Source: Moraxella pluranimalium (lineage in GTDB: Bacteria; Pseudomonadota; Gammaproteobacteria; Pseudomonadales; Moraxellaceae). Taken from it: DNA of 36,781 nt. The notes beneath the pieces are model-generated. The model did no database searches and was not told the origin of the DNA. It saw only the letters and a list, made by a program, of their open reading frames with translations. The stretch covers positions 1 through 36,781 of the forward strand of contig NZ_MUYU01000023.1 in the NCBI RefSeq assembly GCF_002014825.1, written 5' to 3'. Made by a program: the position numbers and the translations under genes. Positions 17,552 through 25,664 of this stretch are shown one piece after another. Numbering within the stretch: the stretch's first letter is position 1; each line of letters opens with the position of its first letter.

Positions 17552-18304
17552 TTACTCGCTTGGCTTGATAAATGCCATCATGTAGTTCACATCGACATTG
17601 CGATTAGACAGCCAATAGTGCTTGGTGATGGGGTTATAATGCAGTCCCGTCATGTCAAATCGGCGAAAGCCTGCACGCATCGCCATCTGATCAAGCTCAG
17701 CTGGCGTGATGAATTTGTGATAATCATGCGTGCCTTTATCAACCAGGTTTAGCACATATTCAGCACCGACGATGGCGAATAGATACGATTTTGGGTTGCG
17801 GTTGATGGTGCTCATCACGCACACACCGCCTGGTTTTGTTAAATCAAAACACGCTTGTACAATCGCCGATGGATCAGGCACATGCTCAAGCATCTCCATG
17901 CAAGTCACGACATCGTATTGCTCAGCCGCCTCATCTGCCAAGACCTCAGCAGGCACACAGCGAAATTGGAGCTTGTCACTCATGCCTGTCTTATCAGCAT
18001 GGATGGCAGCGGCTTTTAGGTTCTCATCACCCAAATCTACGCCCAAGACAGTTGCGCCACGCACCGCCATCGAATGCGCCAAGATGCCACCGCCACAGCC
18101 GATATCCACGACATTTTTGCCTTGTAGCGGTGAGCCCATATGCTCATTGGTGCGATCTTCGATCCAGTTTAGACGCAGTGGATTGATGTCATGCAAGGAC
18201 TTAAACGCCCCCATACGATCCCACCACTCATCGGCAAGTTTGGTGAATTTGCCAATCTCATCAAAGTCAGCATTATTGGCGGTTGTGGCTTGGTTGTGTT
18301 GCAT
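17552..18304 (-). CDS. ubiG: UbiG, ubiquinone biosynthesis O-methyltransferase
   Basis: A 250-residue SAM-dependent methyltransferase that performs the two O-methylations of ubiquinone synthesis. The N terminus FTKLADEWWDRMGAFKSLHDINPLRL is typical of UbiG, as are the SAM-binding VVDIGCGGG (65-73), VTCMEMLEHVPDP and the GTHDYHKFITPAEL segment. The start is the ATG at 18304, with AAGGTG five bases upstream. A longer frame to 18343 is unlikely, because that ATG overlaps the extended -10 of the promoter described separately. It heads the ubiG-mupP-yciK-paeA run. Confidence 0.95.
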   Translation of the reverse strand: MQHNQATTANNADFDEIGKFTKLADEWWDRMGAFKSLHDINPLRLNWIEDRTNEHMGSPLQGKNVVDIGCGGGILAHSMAVRGATVLGVDLGDENLKAAAIHADKTGMSDKLQFRCVPAEVLADEAAEQYDVVTCMEMLEHVPDPSAIVQACFDLTKPGGVCVMSTINRNPKSYLFAIVGAEYVLNLVDKGTHDYHKFITPAELDQMAMRAGFRRFDMTGLHYNPITKHYWLSNRNVDVNYMMAFIKPSE

Positions 18305-18341
18305 GAGACACCTTAATTGTTTTTCAATTTCAAATAGTACC

Positions 18342-18370
18342 ATCTTAGCATTTTTTGTGGTTTTTGACTA
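18342..18370 (-). promoter_or_regulatory. Promoter of the ubiG operon
   Basis: On the minus strand TAGTCA (18365-18370) is followed after 17 bases by TAAGAT (18342-18347), which has a TG extension (TGCTAAGAT). It predicts a start about 30 bases before the ubiG ATG at 18304. The rest of 18371-18684 holds no supported ORF; a weak TTGCCC/TACGCT pair at 18572-18600 could serve dsbA. Confidence 0.5.
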
Positions 18371-18684
18371 CTTTATTCGCCTGTATTGCTGTTGCAAAAT
18401 GGTTATTTTATTGCCATCAATCATCGATAATGACATAAGCACAGACACACGCTAAGCTTACCCATCTTGCCAAAACCTGCACGATTTTTGCCGATTTTTG
18501 CGGCAGCTTGAGCCAAATACATAAAAATTTACACAAACTGCAACGATTTATTAAGAAAACAGTTGCCACATTTGCCCAAAAATACGCTAAACTATACGCT
18601 GTCTGAATTTGTCATCGTGCCGAACCGCACACAAGGCAGGTTCACCCAGTTTTGGCGATTTTTGCCTGATTAAGGAAACATTGT

Positions 18685-19305
18685 ATGAAATTTGCACTCA
18701 AAACAACATTACTTGCGACTGCTGTTGGTCTTGCGACACTTAGCCATGCCAATTTCGTTGAAGGTAAAGATTATCAAGTTTTATCAAACCCTGAAAATAT
18801 CGCCGGTGATGTGATTGTCGTGCGTGAGTTCTTTTGGTATGGTTGCCCACACTGCTACAACCTAGAACCACATATGCAAAAATGGGCAAAAACTCGTGCC
18901 AAAGATGTGGCATTTTTCCAAACCCCTGCTGCACTTAATTCACAATGGGAAGTGGCAGCACGTGGTTTTTATGCCGCTCAGCAACTTGGTGCACAAGAAA
19001 AAACCCACCAAATCCTATTTGATACCGTCCACAAAGACGGTAACCGCCGTGTCATTGGTACCCAAGAAAACCTAGCCAACTGGTATGCATCACAAGGTGT
19101 GGACAAGGCAAAATTCAACAGCCTATACAATTCGTTCGCCGTCACCACCAAGATTGAGCGTGCCAAAGCCGGTGCGATGCGTTATCAGCTGACTGGCGTG
19201 CCTGCGGTCGTGGTACATGGCAAATATGTGGTCTCGGGCGAAGATGCCAAAGTGCCACAAGTCGTTGATTTTCTAGTGAATAAAGTGCGTGAAGAGAAAA
19301 AATAA
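18685..19305 (+). CDS. dsbA: DsbA, periplasmic thiol:disulfide oxidase
   Basis: A 206-residue thioredoxin-fold protein that donates disulfides to periplasmic proteins. A signal peptide (1-22, ending SHA) is followed by FVEGKDYQVL, the active site FFWYGCPHCYN with Cys54 and Cys57, and the cis-Pro loop TGVPAVVV. CPHC is the canonical DsbA dithiol. The length is typical. It is monocistronic, with TAAGGAAA-type spacing before the ATG and a terminator right after the stop. Envelope proteins with paired cysteines, such as the autotransporter in this window, are plausible clients, but that link is inference. Confidence 0.95.
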   Translation: MKFALKTTLLATAVGLATLSHANFVEGKDYQVLSNPENIAGDVIVVREFFWYGCPHCYNLEPHMQKWAKTRAKDVAFFQTPAALNSQWEVAARGFYAAQQLGAQEKTHQILFDTVHKDGNRRVIGTQENLANWYASQGVDKAKFNSLYNSFAVTTKIERAKAGAMRYQLTGVPAVVVHGKYVVSGEDAKVPQVVDFLVNKVREEKK

Positions 19306-19317
19306 TCTGACTGCACC

Positions 19318-19352
19318 AAAAAAGCTCAAGCCATCAGGTTTGAGCTTTTTTT
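19318..19352 (+). terminator. Rho-independent terminator after dsbA
   Basis: AAAAGCTCAA pairs with TTGAGCTTTT around a 10-base loop and continues into TTTTTT-like sequence. It lies 14 bases after the dsbA stop and just before the convergent gene's end at 19371. Confidence 0.9.
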
Positions 19353-19370
19353 ATTTGGCATCAAGTGCGT

Positions 19371-20612
19371 CTAGTGTGTCGCCACAAATTCATCGAGTAG
19401 CTCAAATAGACGGTGAATCTCATCCACCGTGCTATAATGCAAAAATCCCACACGCAAAAACCCAGTCTCAACCAAGCCCAACTGTCGCACCACATCCAGC
19501 GCATAAAAATTACCACACGGCAGTGCGACATTACGCTCGCCAAGCCACTGACTGACTTGTTTTGGGTCGATGAGTTGCCCATCTTTTATCAGATTAAAAG
19601 CAAAAGTCGGCGTACGCTGAGCGGTATCCGCCTTGCCATACAGCTTGATATAATCTCGCTCACCCACCGCCTGCAAAAATACCTGCCCAAGACCATTCTC
19701 ATGCGCCATGACGCGCTGATACGCCTGTGCTAGGCGAGTCCTGTCATCACCTACATCATCACCTGACAAAGTCGCCCAGTACTCAAGCAGTGCCACGATG
19801 GATGCTTGCGCTTCAAACGACTGCGTGCCCTGCTCCCATGCATTAGGTAGTGCATCGGTCGCCGGCTCTACCTTATAAAAGCGACTTCGACTCATCAATG
19901 ACGGCTTCATATAGCCGATACCCAGTCGTGCCGCCCCAATCTTGTACGCCGATGCAAACAGCACATCACACTCCATCGCCGTCACATCGATAAGCTCATG
20001 CACGATGGCGTGCACCGCATCGACACTGACGATCGCACCGACGCTGTGCGCCTTGGTGATGATGGGTGCAATATCCGTCTTAGTACCAAGCACATTGGAT
20101 GCCAAAGACACCGCCACCAAGCGAGTCCGCTCATCGATCAGCTGATCCAGCACTGACAAATCGAGCGCACTGCCATCTGCCACAAGCGGTATCTTACGCA
20201 CCGTCACGCCACGATCTTCGGCGGCCGTCTGCCAAGATGACACATGCGAAAAATGATCCATACAGCTTAGTACAATATTATCGCCCGCCTGCCAATCTTG
20301 CGACAGCGTCCGTGACACATGGAACATCAAGCTTGTGGCATTGAGCCCAAAAAACACCGCATCACTTGAGCAATTGAGCCAAGTTGCCACCTTTTGGCGC
20401 GCCTTTTCATTGGTCTGCGCCGTCACTCGTCCTGCGTGCGCAAAGCCGCCCAAATTACTATTAAAATGATACAGATAATTTGCCATCTGATCGACGACGA
20501 CCTTTGGCAGCTGACTACCACCGGGGCCATCAAACAGCAGGGGCAATTGTCCTTTTTCATCCACCATGCCAAGCCCCAAGAACCCTTGACGGATACACGC
20601 AACATCATACAT
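19371..20612 (-). CDS. Class V aminotransferase-fold PLP enzyme, cysteine-desulfurase-like
   Basis: A 413-residue PLP-dependent enzyme of fold type I. The segment LLFDGPGGSQLPKVVVDQM starts the domain; ASNVLGTKTDIAPI and VSVDAVHA (Asp198, His201) line the cofactor pocket, and Lys224 in FASAYKIGA is the likely Schiff-base lysine. This matches the cysteine desulfurase-like family related to SufS and kynureninase. A catalytic Cys loop like that of IscS/SufS is not obvious, so it may act on another amino acid. It starts 28 bases after the end of the broken 2-oxoglutarate oxygenase gene, so the two probably formed one operon. A strong AAAAGGA precedes the ATG. Confidence 0.83.
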   Translation of the reverse strand: MYDVACIRQGFLGLGMVDEKGQLPLLFDGPGGSQLPKVVVDQMANYLYHFNSNLGGFAHAGRVTAQTNEKARQKVATWLNCSSDAVFFGLNATSLMFHVSRTLSQDWQAGDNIVLSCMDHFSHVSSWQTAAEDRGVTVRKIPLVADGSALDLSVLDQLIDERTRLVAVSLASNVLGTKTDIAPIITKAHSVGAIVSVDAVHAIVHELIDVTAMECDVLFASAYKIGAARLGIGYMKPSLMSRSRFYKVEPATDALPNAWEQGTQSFEAQASIVALLEYWATLSGDDVGDDRTRLAQAYQRVMAHENGLGQVFLQAVGERDYIKLYGKADTAQRTPTFAFNLIKDGQLIDPKQVSQWLGERNVALPCGNFYALDVVRQLGLVETGFLRVGFLHYSTVDEIHRLFELLDEFVATH

Positions 20613-20640
20613 GATACTATCCTTTTGTGAGTGATTTAGG

Positions 20641-21305
20641 CTATTTTACAGACTCATCGCGTGCCGTCAAGACGAACAAATCCCAATAGCCTTGCCCCGA
20701 TTGCTTGGGTGCAACATCGCCAGCACTGTGCCACAGCTGCTTGTCATTAATCACACAAAAATCCCCTGCGGATGGGTCAAGCATCGCCATCGGCGCATCA
20801 TCGGTTTTATTTTGCCAAATAAACAGCTCGCCACCGGTGACATTGTGACGTGCCATCGTGAATACCCCCACATAATCAAAGCCATCTTGGTGGATGCCTT
20901 CGGGCGTGGCGACGGCGTTATTATCCGCATCCTTGGCAAGAATACGCATCTGATGCACGGCGATTTGGCTAAGCGGTGGCAGATTGGTCACTTTGGCAAA
21001 AGTCGCCATCATCCGCCCAAAATCCGCATCCGTGATGGTCGCATCGGTCAAGTCATCATAGTGGCGCGCGACATTACCCTGAAACTCATTTAGGCTGTCA
21101 TCTTGGACAAGGCAGTATTGGTTTGCTTGACAAGCTTGTGCGCCTGTCTGTCATACTCAAAGACCGAATAACGACGCAGGCGATAGCTGCCGTCCTTGTA
21201 GTCGCTCGGTGTCAGCGTGTCAAACGATGCTAGCATCGCTTTAGCATCGGTCAATGGCAAGGTGTCGATATGATAAGTCAAAGGCGTGTGAATTGTATGG
21301 TTCAT
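20641..21305 (-). pseudogene. 2-oxoglutarate/Fe(II)-dependent oxygenase (PF10014-like), frameshifted
   Basis: Two reading frames together make one oxygenase. The N-terminal part starts at ATG 21305 (AAAGGA upstream), reads through DYKDGSYRLRRYSVFEYDRQ and ends at a stop at 21090. In the other frame the sequence continues without a stop as NQYCLVQDDSLNEFQGNVARH, then GIHQDGFDYVGVF, NVTGGELFIW and LWHSAGD. The iron ligands HxD (HQD) and the distal His (LWH) are intact. The frame change lies around 21110-21125, where a single-base loss or gain would restore a protein of about 220 residues. The site has no long homopolymer. Family members include amino-acid hydroxylases such as the Bacillus isoleucine dioxygenase, which fits the neighbouring PLP enzyme. 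A sequencing error cannot be excluded. Confidence 0.8.
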
Positions 21306-21605
21306 GCGTCGTCCTTTTGCATTTTTTACATTGGTGGGCGTTGGTGGGTATTGGTCAAGGCAGGACTTGTGTGGCTTGATGTAGCAGTGCAAGTCTGTGC
21401 TTTTTTTGGCAATTTGACCAATTCATTCTAAAAATTTTTTTCCAATATAACAAAAAGTAATCAAATACACAAGCATCAGCTCATTACCACGCCTTTCACA
21501 CCCATCAGCATCTTGTACGAAAATGCTTACACACATTGCCGTCATCTGCCACTAGGCTTATACGGGCAAATTTGCGATACTATGCATACAGCAAGGAGAT
21601 GGCAA

Positions 21606-21683
21606 ATGGATAGGCCAACAAGGATGACCGCTGTATCTAGGATAGACCAGCAAGGATGGGCATCGCCCAAGCAGGACAAGTAA
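21606..21683 (+). CDS. Possible 25-residue small protein or leader ORF
   Basis: ATG at 21606 has a strong AAGGAG seven bases upstream and opens a 25-codon frame (starting MDRPTRMTAVSRIDQQG) that ends at the TAA starting the perfect hairpin at 21681. A TTGCCG/TATACG pair with a 17-base spacer near 21537-21565 could be its promoter. The peptide is basic and has no signal or membrane segment. Part of its coding sequence is an imperfect 19-bp direct repeat (21608-21626 and 21640-21658, two mismatches). It may be a real small gene, an attenuator leader or chance. The rest of 21306-21605 and 21722-21857 shows nothing I can name. Confidence 0.3.
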   Translation: MDRPTRMTAVSRIDQQGWASPKQDK

Positions 21684-21721
21684 TAAAGCCACATGAACCC
21701 AAATTTCATGTGGCTTTATTA
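21681..21721. terminator. Perfect 17-bp stem-loop, probable bidirectional terminator
   Basis: TAATAAAGCCACATGAA pairs exactly with TTCATGTGGCTTTATTA around a 7-base loop. It can end transcripts from darP on the minus strand (137 bases after its stop) and from the small ORF on the plus strand. Confidence 0.8.
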
Positions 21722-21857
21722 CTTATTAAGTTACTTATTAGGTTTCTTGTTAGATTACTTATCAAAACAAAGAACATCCGACACGGCATATGCAATGCAG
21801 AAACATGACCAAAACCGCCGTCACATCGGATGAATTAGACCCTTCATCCCAATCAGT

Positions 21858-22361
21858 TTAGGTCGATAAAATCGCCACTTCTTTGACATAGCTATGAAAA
21901 TCCGCCAAGCTTTCTTCTAATAATTCATCATCACCCAAGTGCTTGGCGTATTCAATCCAAAGCAAGAGCTGATAAATGCTATTAAACTCGCTGGCATTGA
22001 ACTGCTTCACAAACTGCTTAATCGTCGCTTCATCGGATAAATTCAGACGGCTATACCAAGTCTCAATCTTGGCGATTTGCTCTGGGGTGAATTTGCATTC
22101 AAACAATGCCGCTGTCAAGCTGTGGCGGTCTTCTTCGACAATCAGCTTGCCGACACGCTTGATTTGGCGGTTTTTGGCAGCGGCGGCGCTGATACTGGAT
22201 AATTGCGCCAATTCATCCAAAAAATACTCGCTGACTGGCAGATTTTTTTGTTGTTTCTTAGAAAGGTTCGCCAATGGCAAAGCCAGCGCCTGCAAGCGTT
22301 CGTGGGATTTTTTGATTTCGGTGCGAGAAACTCGCATATCCATTTTTGACCAGTCAATCAT
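21858..22361 (-). CDS. darP: DarP (YjgA), 50S ribosome biogenesis factor
   Basis: A 167-residue DUF615-family protein, mostly helical. The N-terminal VSRTEIKKSHERLQALALPLANLSKKQQKNLP and the KNRQIKRVGKLIVEEDR segment match YjgA/DarP, which associates with late 50S assembly intermediates. It starts 18 bases after the rapZ stop, so the two are probably co-transcribed. The ribosome binding site (TTGAGAAT region) is weak. Confidence 0.88.
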   Translation of the reverse strand: MIDWSKMDMRVSRTEIKKSHERLQALALPLANLSKKQQKNLPVSEYFLDELAQLSSISAAAAKNRQIKRVGKLIVEEDRHSLTAALFECKFTPEQIAKIETWYSRLNLSDEATIKQFVKQFNASEFNSIYQLLLWIEYAKHLGDDELLEESLADFHSYVKEVAILST

Positions 22362-22379
22362 ACTATTCTCAATTTAAAA

Positions 22380-23282
22380 TTAACAGCACCAGTAGCGTTT
22401 TTCACGGTGCTTTGCCACCACTTTCATCGAAGTTGGCAGGCTTTGATTTAATTTAGCTTCTACCGCTCGGGTGACATACACCGAGCGATGCTTGCCACCC
22501 GTGCAGCCGATGGCAATGGTGATACTGTGGCGGTTGTTGTGCAAGAAATTTGGCAACCACTTGTCCAAAAACTTGGCAATATCATCCGCCATCTCATCCA
22601 CTTCTGGATACTGCCCAAAAAACGCCTGCACATCAGCGTCTTCACCCGTCTGTGCACGCAGTGCTTCGTCCCAATGCGGATTTGGCAAAATCCGCACGTC
22701 AAACACAAAATCGGCATCAATCGGCGTGCCATATTTAAAGCCAAACGACAGTAAATTGACCGTCACCGTCGTCTGCACGCCCAAGTGGTCACGCACACGC
22801 TCTTTGAGCTCATGGGTGTTGAGTAGGCTAGTGTTAATCTTGATATCGGCAAGCTGGGCGATGGGCTCAAGCAGGACAATCTCGCTATGAATCGCCTTGG
22901 GCAGATTACCCGCCGCACCATTTGCCATCAAAGGATGCACTCGGCGTGTCGCCCCAAATCGTGCCACCAGCACAGGCTCATCTGCGGTCACATACAGCAC
23001 TTTGATGGCAGATTCGCCATATTGACGAATCAGCTCTTCGTGCACCATGGGGAAATTGGACAAATCCGCCCCCGGCACACGCACATCCACGCCCAGACCG
23101 ATTTTGCGGATATTGGTATCATCAGTCAAACGAGCCACCGCCCCTGACAGCAAAGATGGCGGTAGATTATCAATGACATAATAGCCAAAATCTTCTAGGA
23201 TATTAAGCACCGATGTCTTGCCCGAGCCACTACGCCCTGAGACGATGATGATTGAAATTGGGCTGTCTTGTATCTGTTCCAT
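22380..23282 (-). CDS. rapZ: RapZ, RNase adapter / nucleotide-binding protein
   Basis: A 300-residue RapZ-family protein. The Walker A motif GRSGSGKT is at 16-23, followed by VIDNLPPSLL, the LGVDVR region and RVHPL. The C-terminal domain has IAIGCTGGKHRSVYVTRAVE, the conserved segment used for RNA and ligand binding in E. coli RapZ, where the protein guides RNase E to the GlmZ small RNA and controls GlmS and so amino-sugar supply. Whether that circuit exists here is unknown. In many proteobacteria rapZ lies near rpoN and PTS genes; here its partner is darP. AAGG precedes the ATG. Confidence 0.95.
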   Translation of the reverse strand: MEQIQDSPISIIIVSGRSGSGKTSVLNILEDFGYYVIDNLPPSLLSGAVARLTDDTNIRKIGLGVDVRVPGADLSNFPMVHEELIRQYGESAIKVLYVTADEPVLVARFGATRRVHPLMANGAAGNLPKAIHSEIVLLEPIAQLADIKINTSLLNTHELKERVRDHLGVQTTVTVNLLSFGFKYGTPIDADFVFDVRILPNPHWDEALRAQTGEDADVQAFFGQYPEVDEMADDIAKFLDKWLPNFLHNNRHSITIAIGCTGGKHRSVYVTRAVEAKLNQSLPTSMKVVAKHREKRYWCC

Positions 23283-23364
23283 GTGAAACCTTTTTTGTCA
23301 TCAATTGACCGATAATCACTTCAAATTGCCAAAGCGTCAAACAAGCTATCAAACTGCCATCATG

Positions 23365-24204
23365 TTAGCTTAAATCCACTTCCAGATTATCCAACAGTCG
23401 TGCCTTGCCAAGCCATGCCGCCACCAAAATCACCAACGCCTTATCCGCTTGGCTGACGGTCTGTAATTGGCGGTTATAAATTTCTAGATAATCCACCACA
23501 AAACCTGCTTGGCTAAGCGTCGCTTTGGCATCATCAATCAAGGCATCATAATCAATGATACTTGCTTGAATAAGCTTATCCGCCAACGCCTTGAGCGTCT
23601 GTGATAACACAGGGGCAACCGCTCGCTCATCAGCACTTAGATACTGATTGCGTGATGACAGCGCCAAGCCATCATCAGCTCGCACGATGTCAGCACCGAT
23701 GATGTCGATGCCAAAGTTCAACTCATCATTGAGCTGTCTGATGATGGCAAGCTGTTGGTAGTCTTTTTTGCCAAAGACCGCCACATCAGGACGTACGATA
23801 TTGAATAATTTACTCACCACCAAGCCCACGCCATCAAAGTGCGTCGGACGGGATTTGCCACACAATAGCTTGGTAATCTCACCCGATAGCACCTGTACAT
23901 TTGGCGGATAAGTCGGATACATCTCATCGACACTTGGCGCAAAAACAAAATCCACGCCCACGCCATCAAGTGCCGCCACATCGGCATCGAGCGTGCGTGG
24001 ATAGCTGTCAAAATCTTCGCCCACGCCAAACTGTGTCGGATTGACAAAAATACTCACCACCACGACATCGGCATGGTTGCGTGCGATTTTGGCAAGGGTG
24101 AGATGCCCATTGTGCAGATTGCCCATCGTCGGCACCAAAGCGATTTTGCCCTGTGTCGCAGACAATGCCGCTTGTAGCTCATTAATGGTATGAAAAATTT
24201 GCAT
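23365..24204 (-). CDS. panC: PanC, pantothenate synthetase
   Basis: A 279-residue ligase that joins pantoate and beta-alanine with ATP to form pantothenate, the precursor of coenzyme A. The nucleotidyl-transferase motif PTMGNLHNGH (25-34) carries the HxGH signature. Further marks are VSIFVNPTQFG, the FGKKDYQQLAIIRQL loop and LALSSRNQYLS. Full length and normal for the family. It follows panB by 38 bases, with AAGGA before the ATG, so the last two steps of pantothenate synthesis are encoded together. Confidence 0.97.
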   Translation of the reverse strand: MQIFHTINELQAALSATQGKIALVPTMGNLHNGHLTLAKIARNHADVVVVSIFVNPTQFGVGEDFDSYPRTLDADVAALDGVGVDFVFAPSVDEMYPTYPPNVQVLSGEITKLLCGKSRPTHFDGVGLVVSKLFNIVRPDVAVFGKKDYQQLAIIRQLNDELNFGIDIIGADIVRADDGLALSSRNQYLSADERAVAPVLSQTLKALADKLIQASIIDYDALIDDAKATLSQAGFVVDYLEIYNRQLQTVSQADKALVILVAAWLGKARLLDNLEVDLS

Positions 24205-24242
24205 CAGCGTATCCTTATTGTTGTCATTATTGGATTATTGGA

Positions 24243-25070
24243 TTAAAAGGTATGCTCATCGGTTGGGAAGGTTTGATTTTTGACCGCTTGATGATAAGCA
24301 GCGAACGCCCCTGTGATATCGCCTGTGGTGTTGGTGCTGTCTGTCATAAAATTTTTGACAAATTTGGCAGGCTTACGAGTATAGACACCCAGCATATCAT
24401 GCATCACTAGCACCTGCCCATCGGTATCCACGCCTGCACCGATGCCAATGACCGGTACGGCGACCGACTCGGTGACTGCTTTGGCAAGTGTCGCCGGCAC
24501 ACACTCAAGCAAGAACATCGCCGCCCCTGCCTGCTGTAGAATCTGCACATCTTCAAGTAGCTTGGTAGCGGCTTCATCGGTCTTGCCCTGCACCTTATAG
24601 CCACCAAAGACATTGACCAGCTGTGGTGTCAACCCCAAATGCACACAGGTCGGCACGCCTGCTTGCGCCAATGCCTTGACCGTATCGGCAAGCTCACGAC
24701 CGCCTTCGATTTTGATGACATTTGCGCCTGCTTGCATCACCGCACGACTGCTATTGATGGCATCAGATAAAGTAGAATAACTTAAAAATGGCAAATCGCA
24801 TAAAATCAGCGCCGTGCGATTGGCGCGAGCGATATTGGCGGTGTGATACGCCATATCTGCCACCGTCACAGGTAGGGTTGAGTCATGACCTTGTACCACC
24901 ATACCCAAGCTATCACCGACCAAGATGGTCTCAATCCCTGCTTGGTTCATCGCATGGGCAAAGCTGGCATCATAGCAAGTTAGGCAAGAGAATTTCTCGC
25001 CTTTGGCCTTGAGTTTGTTAAGTGTGCTTAAAGTGACTGGTGCGGTGCTTGGTGTGGCAAGATAGCTCAT
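24243..25070 (-). CDS. panB: PanB, 3-methyl-2-oxobutanoate hydroxymethyltransferase
   Basis: A 275-residue enzyme that makes ketopantoate from alpha-ketoisovalerate and methylene-tetrahydrofolate. Signature segments are [32 protein letters not shown] (metal-binding Asp53), VIKIEGG and LGLTPQ(L)VN, VIGIGAG and [11 protein letters not shown]. The longer frame starts at a TTG (25103); the ATG at 25070 gives the usual family length and is preferred. It lies between folK and panC in a pcnB-folK-panB-panC run, the classic grouping of these genes in gammaproteobacteria. Confidence 0.96.
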   Translation of the reverse strand: MSYLATPSTAPVTLSTLNKLKAKGEKFSCLTCYDASFAHAMNQAGIETILVGDSLGMVVQGHDSTLPVTVADMAYHTANIARANRTALILCDLPFLSYSTLSDAINSSRAVMQAGANVIKIEGGRELADTVKALAQAGVPTCVHLGLTPQLVNVFGGYKVQGKTDEAATKLLEDVQILQQAGAAMFLLECVPATLAKAVTESVAVPVIGIGAGVDTDGQVLVMHDMLGVYTRKPAKFVKNFMTDSTNTTGDITGAFAAYHQAVKNQTFPTDEHTF

Positions 25071-25163
25071 TATTATAATTCCAAAATTGCAAAATTTTAT
25101 CAAAGTCTCATCACCAATTCAGCCATCGGCTTGGTTGGTGATACTTGATGTATTGATGGTGAT

Positions 25164-25664
25164 TTATTTTGCTAATTCAAGCCCTTGCCAATCTTGGGCG
25201 GCAGGTAGCTGTGCCAATCTTTGCCCTTGTACCATCAATTCAGGCGTCAGCTCAAGCAGTGGAATCAGCACAAAATTGCGTAGCATCAGCTCCTTGTGCG
25301 GAACAATCAATCGCCCACTGTCAATCACAGCATTGCCATACAATAGCACATCGACATCTAGGCTACGCTCACCCCAACGGCGCAATCGCACACGCCCTGC
25401 ATTCATCTCAAGACTTTGGCAAAAATCCAGCAGCGCCAATGGCGATAGTCGTGTGTCCGCCATCAATACCGCATTGACAAAATCAGGCTGGTCAGTGACG
25501 CCATACGCCTTGGATGTGTATAGTGATGACACCTTGACATTGGCAAAGTCAGCACTGTGCTCAAAGGCGGATACGGCATGGCGGATATGCTCGGTGGGCG
25601 TGCCAAGCTCATTGCTGATATTGCCCCCAAGTCCGATATAGCAAGTGGTCATCGAGTTATCCAT
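25164..25664 (-). CDS. folK: FolK, HPPK (folate biosynthesis pyrophosphokinase)
   Basis: A 166-residue kinase that pyrophosphorylates 6-hydroxymethyl-dihydropterin in folate synthesis. It has YIGLGGNISNE near the start, the VSSLYTSKAYG strand, the RRWGERSLDVDVLLYG signature with the catalytic Asp pair, and LIVPHKELMLRNFVLIPL. The start is the ATG at 25664, whose A is the last base of the pcnB TGA (TGATG), so the two are translationally coupled. A GTG one codon earlier and an ATG four codons later are less likely. Confidence 0.95.
   Translation of the reverse strand: MDNSMTTCYIGLGGNISNELGTPTEHIRHAVSAFEHSADFANVKVSSLYTSKAYGVTDQPDFVNAVLMADTRLSPLALLDFCQSLEMNAGRVRLRRWGERSLDVDVLLYGNAVIDSGRLIVPHKELMLRNFVLIPLLELTPELMVQGQRLAQLPAAQDWQGLELAK

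Noticed and set aside
18305..18343. Upstream ATG extending ubiG by 13 codons
   Set aside because: It overlaps the extended -10 promoter, while the ATG at 18304 has AAGGTG at good spacing and matches the usual UbiG length.
18596..18608. GCTGTCTGAA, one base from the Neisseria DNA uptake sequence GCCGTCTGAA
   Set aside because: Only a single imperfect copy was noticed; an uptake sequence should occur many times, so this is probably chance.
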